Source: UBA5239 sp040391785
GTDB taxonomy: Bacteria; Verrucomicrobiota; Lentisphaeria; Victivallales; Victivallaceae
Reading direction: 5' to 3'
Length of the DNA: 64,000 bases
Assembly: GCA_040391785.1 (NCBI GenBank)
Contig: JBEBXH010000005.1
Coordinates: 1-64,000, forward strand
This document shows positions 35,946 to 45,590 of the stretch, piece after piece. The notes below the pieces were generated by a model. That model did not search any database and was not told the origin of the DNA. It saw only the letters and a program-made list of their open reading frames with translations. Made by a program: the position numbers and the translations under genes. The first letter of the stretch is position 1, and each line of letters opens with the position of its first letter.

Positions 35946-36581
35946 ATGCGCAGAAAAAACTTCACACTGATCGAGTTGCTTGTCGTTATTGCGATTATAG
36001 CAATATTGGCGGCGATGCTGCTGCCGGCGCTGAACAAAGCCCGGCAGTCGGCCAGAAACATTTCGTGCGTCAACCACCTCAAACAAATCGGAACGGGAAT
36101 GCAATTGTACAGTGACGCCTACGACGGTTATCTGTATTGTGGAGTGTTGAACGGCTGGACCACGCTGTGGTGGGATGAAGTGTTTTTCATGCTGAAAGGC
36201 GACCGCACCGGACGGGTGAGCACCTCCAATGCGGCGTTCCCCGATAAATACAAAATATTTCATTGCCCGACGGAAGAAACCCCGATCGGACTCTCCTCGG
36301 AGGGCAAATTCGAATATACGCATTACGGGCTCAATACCTATCTGCATAACCGTACCAAAGTAGTACGCAAAACAACGACGATTCACCGCCCCTCGGAAGC
36401 CATCAGCACCCTCGATACTCAGATTAAAACCACCTATGAATGCAACTGGGGAACTTACCTGGCATTTCGCCACAATGGTAAATACAATATGATGTTTGTG
36501 GACGGCCACGTAAACGGCAGCAACCGCTTCACGGAAAGCAAAGACATCAATACGGGATTCACGAATCCCTGTGAAATTTAA
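35946..36581 (+). CDS. Type II/IV pseudopilin-like protein, H-x9-DG type (cassette 2)
   Basis: A 211-residue protein with leader MRRKN, then FTLIELLVVIAIIAILAAM. Asn replaces Gly just before the cleavage site; Glu at +5 is kept. The C-terminal part has H-NGKYNMMFV-DGH, the H-x9-DG motif. The ATG at 35946 is preceded by AAAGGA; the frame is open further upstream into the regulator gene. It shares little with the other pseudopilins between the helix and the last 40 residues, as expected if the soluble domain is partner-specific. Confidence 0.88.
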   Translation: MRRKNFTLIELLVVIAIIAILAAMLLPALNKARQSARNISCVNHLKQIGTGMQLYSDAYDGYLYCGVLNGWTTLWWDEVFFMLKGDRTGRVSTSNAAFPDKYKIFHCPTEETPIGLSSEGKFEYTHYGLNTYLHNRTKVVRKTTTIHRPSEAISTLDTQIKTTYECNWGTYLAFRHNGKYNMMFVDGHVNGSNRFTESKDINTGFTNPCEI

Positions 36582-36594
36582 AACGGAGAAGATA

Positions 36595-38859
36595 ATGAAA
36601 TTGCAACTGTTTTTTGGGGTGATGATATGTGCCGTTTTGACACTGTCGGGCGCGGATGACGACAAATCCAGGGCGGACGCCATGCGCAAGCTGTGGAGCG
36701 AGCGGACCAAGGGTGAAAACCTGGCCCTCGGCAAAGAGGTGCATTTTTCCGCGCCCCCGGCCTATCACTTGACCAAAAGCGATTCGGACGCGCATGATCT
36801 GACCGACGGAAAACTGTCGGCCAATTCACATGATATGATCTGGTGGGGCAAGGATGCGGTTGGCTGGTTCGGCGGCGACGGAGCCGACAATGGCATCAAT
36901 TTACTGCTGGATCTCGGAGAGGTGCAAAATGTAGAGAAAATCGTGATCCGTTGCCTTGGCGGCGCCAGCCAGAATACGCTGCGCTTTCCGAAGCGTTTTG
37001 ATTTGCTGGTGTCGAAGGATGGCAAGGACTATTATCGCGCGGCAAGCATGCAGAAACTGATGCCGGCGGAAATGGCTCGCAGCAACTTCTCCGACAGTTA
37101 TTTTCTGGAGGAGAACGGCAAGGCTTATGTGTATCCGTTTGAGTTGAAGGTGAATGCCGAAGCCCGTTATATCGGATTGACGTTGACCAGTGCCACCGGC
37201 GGGCTTTTTTCGGATGAGCTGGCAGTAATCAGGGGAGATGCCCGGAACAGTGGTTTCAACGGTATCTATCAGCGGGAAAAAGAGGCATTTCACATGGAAG
37301 GAGTGATCATCCGCCCCCGGCTGGACAGTTTCGATGTTCCGGTGGGGCTCGACGTGCCGAATTTCATGGTGATCCGGGATATGCGACTGCCGGAGCGGCG
37401 CGGCGACGAACTGGTATTGCATGTGGAGGCACCGGCCGGATTGGCATTGACTTCGCCGGAGCCACGGTCAGTGGAAAAATTCACCGCTCTGGATGGCACG
37501 GAAAAAGTTCGGATCGCGGTACCGGTAAAGGAGCGGCCGTGGTCGAACCAACAGATCAATCCTTTGTTTTTCCGTTTGGAGAAACCCCTGCTGGAAAACG
37601 CCCGGGCGGTATTTTATACGATCAGTGGTACCCAGGAGCCGATACGGACGGAATTGCCGATAAAAAGCATAGCGATACCCGCCGTTCCCGAGTTCAAGCG
37701 TTTTCATATCAGCCTTGCCTGGATGGGCGAAAAAAATGCTCTGGAGTGGCCGGAATTCTTCGATGCCTGGGGCAAGCTGGGGTTCAACGCCGTATCGACA
37801 TTTCCGCGTTATTGGACCGCAAAAAATTCCTATGCGGACCTTCTGACCGAAGCCCGCAAGCGCGGCTACAAAGTAATCATGAACGAATCGCCGCTGCATG
37901 TGATGAAGGAGGCCCAGGGAAAGGATTCGGAGATTTATTGCCAGGTGAAAAATCTGCAGGGACTCTGCCCTTCCTACCGCGGCGAACTCTACCGGAAAGA
38001 AATTGACCGGGTCGAGCGAATGGCGGAAAACTCGCGGCCGGATTATGTGTTCATGGATATTGAAGCATGGTATAATTCAGATACAACCGCGAAAAGTTGC
38101 GCCCGGTGCCTGGAGGCACAAAAGAAATCCGGACTGCCGATGGAGCAATATGCCAAAGAAGCGGTAACCGGGATTCTCAAGGACCTGCATGATGCGATTG
38201 TCCGTGGAAGCGAAAAAATGGGAATTGCCAGACCGGTAATCGGTGCTTACGGCATGCATCCTTCCGCGCCGGACCGCTCACAAATGGTAATGAATTTCCA
38301 GATGATTTTTCCCAAATATGTGGATATCGCCCAACCCAGTTTGTATTACGGCAGCTACATAAGCCGGATTCGCGAAACGATCCGGAACGATTATAAAATC
38401 CTCAAGGAACGCCGCAGCATCCCCTGGCTGACCGCCGGTACATACGGTGAATTCGATCCGCATTATCTGGAATTCATTGTGCTCGAAGCATTCATGAATG
38501 GCGTAAGCGGCATAACTTATTATATTTACAGTGATTTCGATACGCCGCAGGATTTCTTTTATCATGCCAAAGCGCTCTCGCTGCTTGCCCCTTATGAAAC
38601 CCTGTTGGCCGACGGCCAAATGGTCGAACTGGAAACATCCAATCCGGCCATTACTGTTTCCGCCTGGCAGAAAGACGGTGAAATGCTGATCCTGGCTGGC
38701 AATTACGCTTTGGCCGACGAAAAAATCAACCTCAAACTTCCGTACTCCAAAGTCAGTCAGGTCAAAGACCTCCGCGACGGCGGCCGGATTCAGGCCGCCG
38801 CTGAATTGCCACTGGAAGTTCCCAAAGGTAATATCCGGCTGCTTTACGTCAAACAATAG
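36595..38859 (+). CDS. Secreted protein with discoidin-like domain and glycoside-hydrolase-like barrel (cassette 2)
   Basis: A 754-residue exported protein; signal peptide MKLQLFFGVMICAVLTLSGA. Residues about 32-190 resemble an F5/8 type C (discoidin, CBM32-like) domain: NLALGKEVHFSAP, LTDGKLSANSHDMIWW, DLGEVQNVEKIVIR. Residues about 370-660 look like a TIM barrel with DYVFMDIEAWYNSD near 480 and CARCLEAQKKSG, and the C-terminus is a small beta domain. The Asp/Glu in FMDIEAW are candidate catalytic residues. I cannot assign a CAZy family. GGAG precedes the ATG, 13 bp after the pseudopilin stop. Confidence 0.72.
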   Translation: MKLQLFFGVMICAVLTLSGADDDKSRADAMRKLWSERTKGENLALGKEVHFSAPPAYHLTKSDSDAHDLTDGKLSANSHDMIWWGKDAVGWFGGDGADNGINLLLDLGEVQNVEKIVIRCLGGASQNTLRFPKRFDLLVSKDGKDYYRAASMQKLMPAEMARSNFSDSYFLEENGKAYVYPFELKVNAEARYIGLTLTSATGGLFSDELAVIRGDARNSGFNGIYQREKEAFHMEGVIIRPRLDSFDVPVGLDVPNFMVIRDMRLPERRGDELVLHVEAPAGLALTSPEPRSVEKFTALDGTEKVRIAVPVKERPWSNQQINPLFFRLEKPLLENARAVFYTISGTQEPIRTELPIKSIAIPAVPEFKRFHISLAWMGEKNALEWPEFFDAWGKLGFNAVSTFPRYWTAKNSYADLLTEARKRGYKVIMNESPLHVMKEAQGKDSEIYCQVKNLQGLCPSYRGELYRKEIDRVERMAENSRPDYVFMDIEAWYNSDTTAKSCARCLEAQKKSGLPMEQYAKEAVTGILKDLHDAIVRGSEKMGIARPVIGAYGMHPSAPDRSQMVMNFQMIFPKYVDIAQPSLYYGSYISRIRETIRNDYKILKERRSIPWLTAGTYGEFDPHYLEFIVLEAFMNGVSGITYYIYSDFDTPQDFFYHAKALSLLAPYETLLADGQMVELETSNPAITVSAWQKDGEMLILAGNYALADEKINLKLPYSKVSQVKDLRDGGRIQAAAELPLEVPKGNIRLLYVKQ

Positions 38860-38889
38860 GTATCAGTATTTGTCCTTTTGGTAGGCTCT

Positions 38890-39945
38890 TCAGTCGCCGT
38901 ATTTTCTCAGCGAGAGCCACAGCGTGGCGCCGAACTTGCGCCACAGATCCGGCGTCCACACGACGTCGCGGGCATTGGCGTACGGAATTTCGACCGAAGC
39001 GCACAACGGGGCCCACGGGCGCTCGTTGCCCCAGCGGCTGAAGTTCTTGCCGGCCACTTGATTGGCGTTGGTGTTCCAGGCCGTGCCGAACGGAATATTA
39101 TCCGAGGTGTAATACGGAACGCTCTGTTTCGATTCCACCTCCAGAATCCCGGCGAAGCGGTCAATTCGTGCCATGACGTCCCTGGACTCGGCCCCGACCA
39201 TATAAATCGCATCGTCGCGCAGCCACGGACAGTGAATGTCCAGAATTACCCCGGGCTTTTCGCGTTCAACCAATGCCATGATCGCTTTGGTCTCGGGATA
39301 AATCGGAGCTTCGTTGTAGTCGCGGTTGTGGTCGTGCGGCTTGCGGTTCTTGCCCTGGTCGCCGTTTTCCACGCCGTCCTTGTCGACGAACGGCACGACC
39401 AGCAGTTTGAAATCCTGGTTCGGGTCCTGCTGGGCCGCTTTAATCAAGCCTTCCAGCACGTAGTTGGCCGCCATTTCGCAGCAGTGCCGCCGTGCGGAAA
39501 GGAAATACGTGTGTTTTGTGCCGTCGCCGTGGGTGAACAGCTCCACCGAACGCCCTTCGCGGCTCTTGCAAAGTTCGGTCACGGGCAGTTTGAGTTGCTC
39601 CCAGTTTTTCTGCAGATAGGGAATCCCAAAGCAGAAACGCACCTTACTTACCTTGCCGTCGTGGACGTAACGGAATCCCTCGACGCCTTCCAGCCGGCCG
39701 CCGCCCCATTGCCATGTTTCGCCGCCGTCAAGGCTGACTGCCGGGCCCTGCGTACCGATCGAATTGATGTTGAACGTAAACTCATACTCGCCCGGCGCAT
39801 TGAATTCCGCTTCGAAGTACCAGTAAAACCATTTGGTGGAGGTATCGCGCAGGTCCGGCGACAGTTCGATTTTTCTGCCGTCAATCTTCCGGACCACGAT
39901 ATTGCCGCCGGGAAAGTCAGCGCTGATTTTTACTTCACCTGCCAT
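38890..39945 (-). CDS. M14 family zinc carboxypeptidase, CCP-like (cassette 3)
   Basis: A 351-residue metallopeptidase-like protein. An N-terminal beta domain (about 1-110; WFYWYFEAEFNAPGEYEFTF) resembles that of M14B cytosolic carboxypeptidases. The zinc site is visible as ARRHCCE near 150 (His-x2-Glu) and LDIHCP near 235, with the catalytic Glu likely in SVEIPYA near 320; NRDYN follows the family pattern. There is no signal peptide, so it should act in the cytoplasm. Its ATG directly abuts the stop of the large hydrolase-like gene. Release of an amino acid from a glycopeptide or amidated sugar is possible but speculative. Confidence 0.82.
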   Translation of the reverse strand: MAGEVKISADFPGGNIVVRKIDGRKIELSPDLRDTSTKWFYWYFEAEFNAPGEYEFTFNINSIGTQGPAVSLDGGETWQWGGGRLEGVEGFRYVHDGKVSKVRFCFGIPYLQKNWEQLKLPVTELCKSREGRSVELFTHGDGTKHTYFLSARRHCCEMAANYVLEGLIKAAQQDPNQDFKLLVVPFVDKDGVENGDQGKNRKPHDHNRDYNEAPIYPETKAIMALVEREKPGVILDIHCPWLRDDAIYMVGAESRDVMARIDRFAGILEVESKQSVPYYTSDNIPFGTAWNTNANQVAGKNFSRWGNERPWAPLCASVEIPYANARDVVWTPDLWRKFGATLWLSLRKYGD

Positions 39946-42900
39946 TCAGTGCTCCCGCCCGAGTTGTTCGATGGCTTCGAGAATTTCCAGCCGCCAGGCG
40001 TCCAGTTCCTCCTGGCTGCGGTTCTGCATGATCTGCCGCGGGCGCTCGGTGATGAGCTTGCGGTACGCCGCGTAATCCTTGCCGGGATTTTTCGCGGCGG
40101 CGGCTTCGAGGCGCTTTTTCAGGAGGTCCATGTAGGCGACGTCTTCGAGGCCCTCGCGGACGACTTCGAGGCGTTTGGTCGGGATCGGTTTTTTGTCGAT
40201 GCCGCGCCAGGTGATGCCGTCGTCGTAACCGTCGCGATGGTCGAAGCCGTCACCCTTGGCACTGTAAAACGTCCAGTATGCCACGCCATCCAGCCCGCGC
40301 AGATACCCTTCCCACGGGAAGAAGCGGTAATAATCCATAATATCCGCAGTCTGCATATTATAGGAACAGCGGTATGCCCAGACTTTGTCTCCGTGCTTCC
40401 GCAGCATGGCGAGCGTATCCGGCCCCTGTTTGTCGTTGAAGATACGGCCGCTGATCACGCTCCAGACCTTGAAGAAATCCGGCAGTCCGGCTTCTTCGAT
40501 CTGCTGCAGCGTGGCGCCCGACGGCGGCGGCGTGGTCAGGTAGGTCGCCATAAACTGCCAGTTCGGGTCAGCCGCCTTCAATTGTTTGCGCAACTCCGCC
40601 GCTTTCGGAATGTCCGCCGCATGGAATTCATCCCTCAGCGCCCCGTGGAAGATGAAATCGCTGTAGCCGAATCCCATCTCCTTCAGCCGGTCCGACATCA
40701 ACTGGTGCCACTGTACATCCGGCCCGGTCCCCCAGGCGAAAACAATCCGCATGCCCAGCTCTTTCGCCAGCCGGAAAAATTCCTGATTCGCCGTCTTCAC
40801 AAGCTCCGGATCGTACCCCAGTTCATTCTTTTTCGGGGCCATCCAGGTACGGTCATTGACGAATCCATTGCGATAATTATGGGACTCGGTCATGACCCAT
40901 TTGATATGGTAATCGTGTGCGAGCTGCACCATGGCGGGTTCGTACAGCGGGATGAACTGCCCGGTCCAGAAAAAGCAGTCCAGCGGCCAGTCGCGCGTTT
41001 CCGGCAGGGCGAAATCGAAAATCCGCAGGGACACCGGCAGTTCCCGGGTCGCCAGCGAATAATCATACAGCGGTTTGACCTTGATGACGCCCGCGTAATT
41101 GCCCGGCGCCACCCCTTTGGAGTCGAACACCACCCATACCCGCAGCGAATGCCCCGGCGTAACCGTGATGATGTTTCCCGGCACCTGAACCAGCGGCGCG
41201 GAAATCAGCGTGCCCATGTGATCGACGAATTCCTCGGTGTAAATCCGGAAATTATCGCCGGAAATAAACTTTTCGCCCTGCTTGATCGGCTCCGCGTACA
41301 AACGCAGGTCCATCCGTTTATCGCACAGCAGCCCCGAGACCACCAGGCAAACCGCCTCGCGTTCGTTGCCGGCCTGATTGAATTGCAGCAATGTTTTCTC
41401 GCTGTAATCCAGCGGTGCGATCGCGTTCGGAGAACCCACTTCCCACGGCGAAGTCTGCCACACCAGATAGCGCCGCCCTTCCAGCCAGTGATTGAACCCG
41501 TTCACCATCGCGGCAATATGCTCATAGTCCGCCTCGGACAAGGTTTGACCCGCGTTCAGCGCCTGGTCGAGCTTTTCCTGATAGGTCTGCAATTCCTTGG
41601 CCAGCAGGTCCACCGATTCTACCACGCTCATGTACAGCGGATGCCGGTATGATTTGAAAATCGCCGCGTTTTCCTGATACCGCACCAGCGTCGCCGCCGC
41701 CTGGCGGATCGACGGCTCCACCGCCTTGTAGCCACGCTCCAGGATACGGCTGTAAACGGTGTCCCCCGCGGCATCGGCAATACTGATCACCACCCGCTCG
41801 GTTTCATCGTTATCCACCTTAATCGCCAGCGGCAATTCCGCTGTGCCGCCGCCGGTCACGCTCAGCTTGGATTCTTCGCGCCCGAGAATTTCGCTCTGAC
41901 GGCCGTATTTTATCACCGTTACCGCATACTCCGCATTTTTTCCGCTCAGGTCTTTGGCTTTGAGCGATACCGGGTTACTGCCCGGCATGAATTTCTCCGC
42001 GGTCGCAGAACACTCCAGCGCGGTTTTGCCGTCGAGCCTGCCCATGAAACGGAGTTTTCCCAGAAACGCCTTGCTGGAAAGCGATCCGCGCGCTTCCATT
42101 CGCGGAATGGAGGCCACTTCCTTTACCTCCGCACCATGGCGCTCGCGACAAAAGCGCGCACCCCAGTTTTCACCGGGCTGCGGCGTCACAATTCCCAGGT
42201 CCTTGAACGGGATCTGCATTTCCACCGTCCAGAAATCGGCGCCGCGGATATTTTTCACCACGGCATTGGCCGCGTTCCAATTCTTCCGGCCGTCGCGGGA
42301 ATCGTAGATCGAGCCGATCGCATTCACGGCAAAATGAAAGAAATTATGGCGGTTGCCCGGTGTCTGCATGACGAATTCCAGGCAGTCGTCGCTGTAGATC
42401 GCCAGGTCGCGCTGGTCGTATCTGGCCGACAGCCGGTCCATCTGCGGCTCGGCGAAACGGGCCATGATATAGAGGTTGTTCCGGTCATAGAGCAGCTTGA
42501 TTTCGCTGGCGGCATTCGGTGCGGTATTGTCTCTTTTTGCCAGAGCGGGCAGCGCCGGCGCTTTTTTCCAGCAGGCCTTGTCCGGATTGCCGTCGAGCTT
42601 CACCGGTTCGGCTGTCTGGAAAACCGGCAGATTGATATCCAGCAAGGCGGACCCGGCGGCATCCGCTTCAGGCGCTACCGGCTGGAAAACCGAAAACGTC
42701 CCCGCCGCCGCCACCGGCGAAACAAATTCGCGCCCATCCTTCTGTGCCTCATAATCCTGCTTGATTTCAGCGGCCGTCAGCGGACGCTTCAGAATCCGCA
42801 ATTCATCGAGATAAACCTGGCCGCGATGCGTATCCGGCGCGCCGAAATGCAGCTCCGCAGGCGGCCCGTCCGGCAAGGTGTACGCCTGAGCCCCGACCAG

Positions 42901-43467
42901 CTCGCCGTCGATATAAAGTTCGTACGTTTTCCGCCCGGCGTCCCAAGTGGCCGCCATCTGGTGCCACGTGTCGAGGCTGTGCGGCAAATCCACGGAAATC
43001 AATTTACCGTTATGGGCCAATTGTACGCGCTCTTCCTTCGCCGGCTTCTGGAAATAAAATGTATTATGTCCGCGCCAGTTTACGCCACCGCGCTCCGCCG
43101 GACTGCCAAACTGAAAAATCCGGCAATGGTTATAACCGGTTTTGCCCCAGCGCGGTTTGAACCAGAACTGCATGGTTCCCTGGTTCACGTCAATGTTGCC
43201 GTTGCCCGGCAGTGCCAGCACCGAACCGGCTGCCGTCAGATCCAGCGCTTCGGCGCGCGGCATGCTGTCCGTGAACTTCATCCCCTGTTCCCCGGCAGTG
43301 ATGGAACCGCGATTGACCATGCCGTTGCTGACACCGATTTCCGGCTTGGCCGTACTGTTGAAATGCGCCAGCAGCAAAATATCGCTCTCATTGACCTTTA
43401 CCGGCTCCGCGGCTTGCAGCGCCATCGCGGCCATTACAGACAATAAAACTGAAATCTTCTTCTTCAT
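39946..43467 (-). CDS. Large secreted LamG/CBM9-like/DUF4091 protein, GH123-like (cassette 3)
   Basis: A 1173-residue exported protein; signal peptide MKKKISVLLSVMAAMALQA. Domains in order: LamG/concanavalin-like sandwich (about 30-235; WHQMAATWDAGRKTYELYIDGELVG), CBM9-like domain (about 290-460; LDGNPDKACWKKAPALP, DDCLEFVMQTPG), a helical segment, then a barrel-like region ending in a DUF4091-type C-terminus (about 1065-1120; YWTFYSAKGDGFDHRDGYDDGITWRG, then REGLEDVAYMDLL). DUF4091 proteins are related to GH123 N-acetylgalactosaminidases. GGGGA precedes the chosen ATG at 43467. It lies 20 bp after the pseudopilin. Confidence 0.8.
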   Translation of the reverse strand: MKKKISVLLSVMAAMALQAAEPVKVNESDILLLAHFNSTAKPEIGVSNGMVNRGSITAGEQGMKFTDSMPRAEALDLTAAGSVLALPGNGNIDVNQGTMQFWFKPRWGKTGYNHCRIFQFGSPAERGGVNWRGHNTFYFQKPAKEERVQLAHNGKLISVDLPHSLDTWHQMAATWDAGRKTYELYIDGELVGAQAYTLPDGPPAELHFGAPDTHRGQVYLDELRILKRPLTAAEIKQDYEAQKDGREFVSPVAAAGTFSVFQPVAPEADAAGSALLDINLPVFQTAEPVKLDGNPDKACWKKAPALPALAKRDNTAPNAASEIKLLYDRNNLYIMARFAEPQMDRLSARYDQRDLAIYSDDCLEFVMQTPGNRHNFFHFAVNAIGSIYDSRDGRKNWNAANAVVKNIRGADFWTVEMQIPFKDLGIVTPQPGENWGARFCRERHGAEVKEVASIPRMEARGSLSSKAFLGKLRFMGRLDGKTALECSATAEKFMPGSNPVSLKAKDLSGKNAEYAVTVIKYGRQSEILGREESKLSVTGGGTAELPLAIKVDNDETERVVISIADAAGDTVYSRILERGYKAVEPSIRQAAATLVRYQENAAIFKSYRHPLYMSVVESVDLLAKELQTYQEKLDQALNAGQTLSEADYEHIAAMVNGFNHWLEGRRYLVWQTSPWEVGSPNAIAPLDYSEKTLLQFNQAGNEREAVCLVVSGLLCDKRMDLRLYAEPIKQGEKFISGDNFRIYTEEFVDHMGTLISAPLVQVPGNIITVTPGHSLRVWVVFDSKGVAPGNYAGVIKVKPLYDYSLATRELPVSLRIFDFALPETRDWPLDCFFWTGQFIPLYEPAMVQLAHDYHIKWVMTESHNYRNGFVNDRTWMAPKKNELGYDPELVKTANQEFFRLAKELGMRIVFAWGTGPDVQWHQLMSDRLKEMGFGYSDFIFHGALRDEFHAADIPKAAELRKQLKAADPNWQFMATYLTTPPPSGATLQQIEEAGLPDFFKVWSVISGRIFNDKQGPDTLAMLRKHGDKVWAYRCSYNMQTADIMDYYRFFPWEGYLRGLDGVAYWTFYSAKGDGFDHRDGYDDGITWRGIDKKPIPTKRLEVVREGLEDVAYMDLLKKRLEAAAAKNPGKDYAAYRKLITERPRQIMQNRSQEELDAWRLEILEAIEQLGREH

Positions 43468-43487
43468 TATTGATTTTCCCCTTATTT

Positions 43488-44147
43488 TCACTCGCTTAAA
43501 ATCGGTCCATTGATAGAGTAACCCAACGCATATTTATCCACAATGATCCTCCGCCCGGATATTCCCTCAGCATGTCCGTCCATCATCGCCATGTTGGCAA
43601 ATCCCTGATGCCGCGCATGTGGCAAACCCATATCCGTGGGTGCGGCCCATGACAGATAGATACCGGCGGTTTGTATCAGCATACTGCTGCTCGCAAACTT
43701 CGAATTGGAATAAGAATCCCCGAATACCATGCTTTCCGACGGCGTCCTGCTCTGCTTAGCCTTGAAATTGATCGCAACCGAACTGGCAGGTATACCGTAA
43801 ACCCAGGCAAACTGTCCTCTCCACACCCCTGCAGCGGCATCGTATGGAAGCGACGGACAGGTGAAACTATTTTTGACGGTCGAAACCTTGGCCCAGCTCG
43901 TCTCCCGCCCGAACAGTACATACGTATACGGGTAATCATGTTGATAATATAACGGCAGCCGCCCTTCGTTGTCATCGGCATACATCATAGCGAACTGTAT
44001 GGATTGCTTCAAGTTGCCCATGCAGTTGGATGATTTGGCCTTTTCGCGCGCTTTGTTCAAGGCCGGCAGCAGCATCGCCGCCAATATCGCTATGATTGCT
44101 ATGACTACCAGCAGCTCTATAAGTGTAAAATGTTTTTTCGCCTTCAT
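43488..44147 (-). CDS. Type II/IV pseudopilin-like protein, H-x9-DG type (cassette 3)
   Basis: A 219-residue protein: leader MKAKKH, then FTLIELLVVIAIIAILAAM. His replaces the Gly before the cleavage site. The C-terminal region ends with HARH-QGFANMAMM-DGH, the H-x9-DG motif. Its AGGAG ribosome-binding site overlaps the stop codon of the upstream regulator (3-bp gap), so the two are surely co-transcribed and probably translationally coupled. The large secreted hydrolase-like protein follows. Confidence 0.88.
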   Translation of the reverse strand: MKAKKHFTLIELLVVIAIIAILAAMLLPALNKAREKAKSSNCMGNLKQSIQFAMMYADDNEGRLPLYYQHDYPYTYVLFGRETSWAKVSTVKNSFTCPSLPYDAAAGVWRGQFAWVYGIPASSVAINFKAKQSRTPSESMVFGDSYSNSKFASSSMLIQTAGIYLSWAAPTDMGLPHARHQGFANMAMMDGHAEGISGRRIIVDKYALGYSINGPILSE

Positions 44148-44150
44148 GCT

Positions 44151-45383
44151 TCACGCTCCTGTTGGTTGTAATTTCTCTTTATGTGATTTGGACTTCTGAA
44201 CGAATGAAACCGGCTTGCGGGCGGCCTGTGCAAGACTGTTCCGCAGAATCAGCGAAGTCGGCAGTTTTACCGTCCGGTTATGATCGTTGATGCCATCTTC
44301 ATAATATTCATGCAGCAGGTCGACACTCTTGCTGCCGATCGCATAAAACGGCAACTTGATTGTGGTCAGCCCGTCGTACATCCCCGCCACGTTTTCGCCG
44401 TCGAAACCCACCACCGAAACATCCTCGGGCACCCGCACCCCAAGCTCGGTCAGCGCATCGATGGTCATGCGCGCCGTCTCATCGTTGATACACCAGAAAA
44501 CCGTCGGCAGCTCATCGAGTTCCTGCAACCTCGTTTTGATCTGCTTTCGTGCTTCACAGCCATACAGTTGCCATTCCGGGCGGCAGCTGAGTCCGTATAG
44601 CTTGAAATAATCCATCAGGATCTTCACGCGGTCACTACATTCATAACAGAAAATCGAATCACGCATCCGGGCGGAAGCTCCATCGAGAAAACTGACGATC
44701 CCCACGCTTTTGTGCCCCATTTCCCGAAGCTGCTCGCACAGCGACTGCGCGCCGGTCGCCACATCCCCGTAAACCGCGCCGATATGTGGATATTCCGGAT
44801 AACCGGAAATGAAAATCTGCGGCACCTCCGTATGCTTAAACAACCTCTGCATCGGCGTATCGCTCGGACTCTTCCGGTGCCCCAGGTGAATGACTCCGCT
44901 CAAGCGCCCGATCACCGTATTCAGGAAATCCCGGATATGTTTTTCATCGGCGTCATATGGCGGAAGCTGAACCATCAAGGTCGAGATATTGAGCTCGGCG
45001 GCGCGATCGAAAATCCCGCGCATATACAGCATGGGCACTTGCGAATTGCGGTCGATGAAATCGGAGAAACGCTCGGGAATGATGATTCCGATGTTCGGGA
45101 ACGGCAGCCGGGTTTTCTGGCGGGCGTCGGCGGCCACACACAATGTTTTATTCGGCCCCTGCGAGAGAAGTCCGGCTTTTTTCAACTCGGAATAAGCGCG
45201 ATGGGTGGTTGAACGGTCCAGCACCAGCAGATCGGAGAGTTTGCGTTCCGACAACAAATTTGCGCGGCTGTTCGGCTGCAATAACCGGATTTGCCGGTGC
45301 AGTTCCTTGCTCAACTGAAGGTGCAGCGGTTCCGGTGATTCTTTATCGAGTTTCAGCTCGGCGTAATTAATTTCCGTTCTCAT
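44151..45383 (-). CDS. GntR-type regulator with LacI-like sensor domain (cassette 3)
   Basis: A 410-residue regulator. Residues about 18-85 are a GntR winged helix (LHLQLSKELHRQIRLLQPNSRANLLSERKLSDLL, then DRSTTHRAYSELKKAGLL). From about 95 on it resembles LacI sensor domains (FPNIGIIIPERFSD, GVIHLGHRKS, VFWCINDETARMTIDALTELGVRVPEDVSVVGFDGENVAGM, TTIKLPFYAIG). It diverges from the cassette 4 regulator across a 231-bp gap holding promoters for both. Confidence 0.88.
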   Translation of the reverse strand: MRTEINYAELKLDKESPEPLHLQLSKELHRQIRLLQPNSRANLLSERKLSDLLVLDRSTTHRAYSELKKAGLLSQGPNKTLCVAADARQKTRLPFPNIGIIIPERFSDFIDRNSQVPMLYMRGIFDRAAELNISTLMVQLPPYDADEKHIRDFLNTVIGRLSGVIHLGHRKSPSDTPMQRLFKHTEVPQIFISGYPEYPHIGAVYGDVATGAQSLCEQLREMGHKSVGIVSFLDGASARMRDSIFCYECSDRVKILMDYFKLYGLSCRPEWQLYGCEARKQIKTRLQELDELPTVFWCINDETARMTIDALTELGVRVPEDVSVVGFDGENVAGMYDGLTTIKLPFYAIGSKSVDLLHEYYEDGINDHNRTVKLPTSLILRNSLAQAARKPVSFVQKSKSHKEKLQPTGA

Positions 45384-45426
45384 GTGGTGGCATCTTTTTC
45401 TTTAAAAATTCCAATTAAATCATTAA

Positions 45427-45448
45427 GTGGTTGCATATATACTACCAC
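45427..45448 (-). promoter_or_regulatory. Inverted repeat over the cassette 3 -10 box
   Basis: GTGGT (45427-45431) and ACCAC (45444-45448) form an inverted repeat with a 12-base spacer, covering the -10 box of the minus-strand promoter. Position suits an autoregulatory operator of the GntR-type regulator; binding is inferred. Confidence 0.45.
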
Positions 45449-45467
45449 CGAACCGCGATTTTGTCAA
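45439..45467 (-). promoter_or_regulatory. Promoter of cassette 3
   Basis: On the minus strand, TTGACA (45467-45462) and TAGTAT (45444-45439) are separated by 17 bp. GGGGGTA immediately precedes the -35 box, matching the G-rich lead-in of cassettes 1 and 5. Confidence 0.78.
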
Positions 45468-45512
45468 TACCCCCATTTGAAAAAAGAAGAAATTAAGAAA
45501 GAAAAAAGAATC

Positions 45513-45537
45513 ATTATCAATTATCCATTATCAATTT
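45513..45537. repeat. Direct repeat CATTATCAATT
   Basis: Two perfect copies of CATTATCAATT at 45513-45523 and 45527-45537, a 14-bp period, follow a purine-rich tract (45474-45510) in the divergent gap between cassettes 3 and 4. This is another simple intergenic repeat type, distinct from the heptamer and 9-mer arrays elsewhere in the window. Confidence 0.6.
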
Positions 45538-45552
45538 TTCCCAACAGGGGGC

Positions 45553-45581
45553 TTGACAAAACAACAGTTCCCCTGTATAAT
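45553..45581 (+). promoter_or_regulatory. Promoter of cassette 4
   Basis: TTGACA (45553-45558) and TATAAT (45576-45581) with a 17-bp spacer, 33 bp before the regulator start. GGGGGC lies just before the -35 box. Confidence 0.83.
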
Positions 45582-45590
45582 ATGTTACAG
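45573..45590 (+). promoter_or_regulatory. Operator-like palindrome over the cassette 4 -10 box
   Basis: CTGTATAATATGTTACAG has perfect 5-bp arms CTGTA/TACAG around 8 bases and encloses the -10 box. TTACAG is repeated at 45585-45590 and again 7 bases later. A bound repressor here would block the promoter; the GntR-type regulator encoded next is the likely ligand-responsive binder. Confidence 0.5.
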
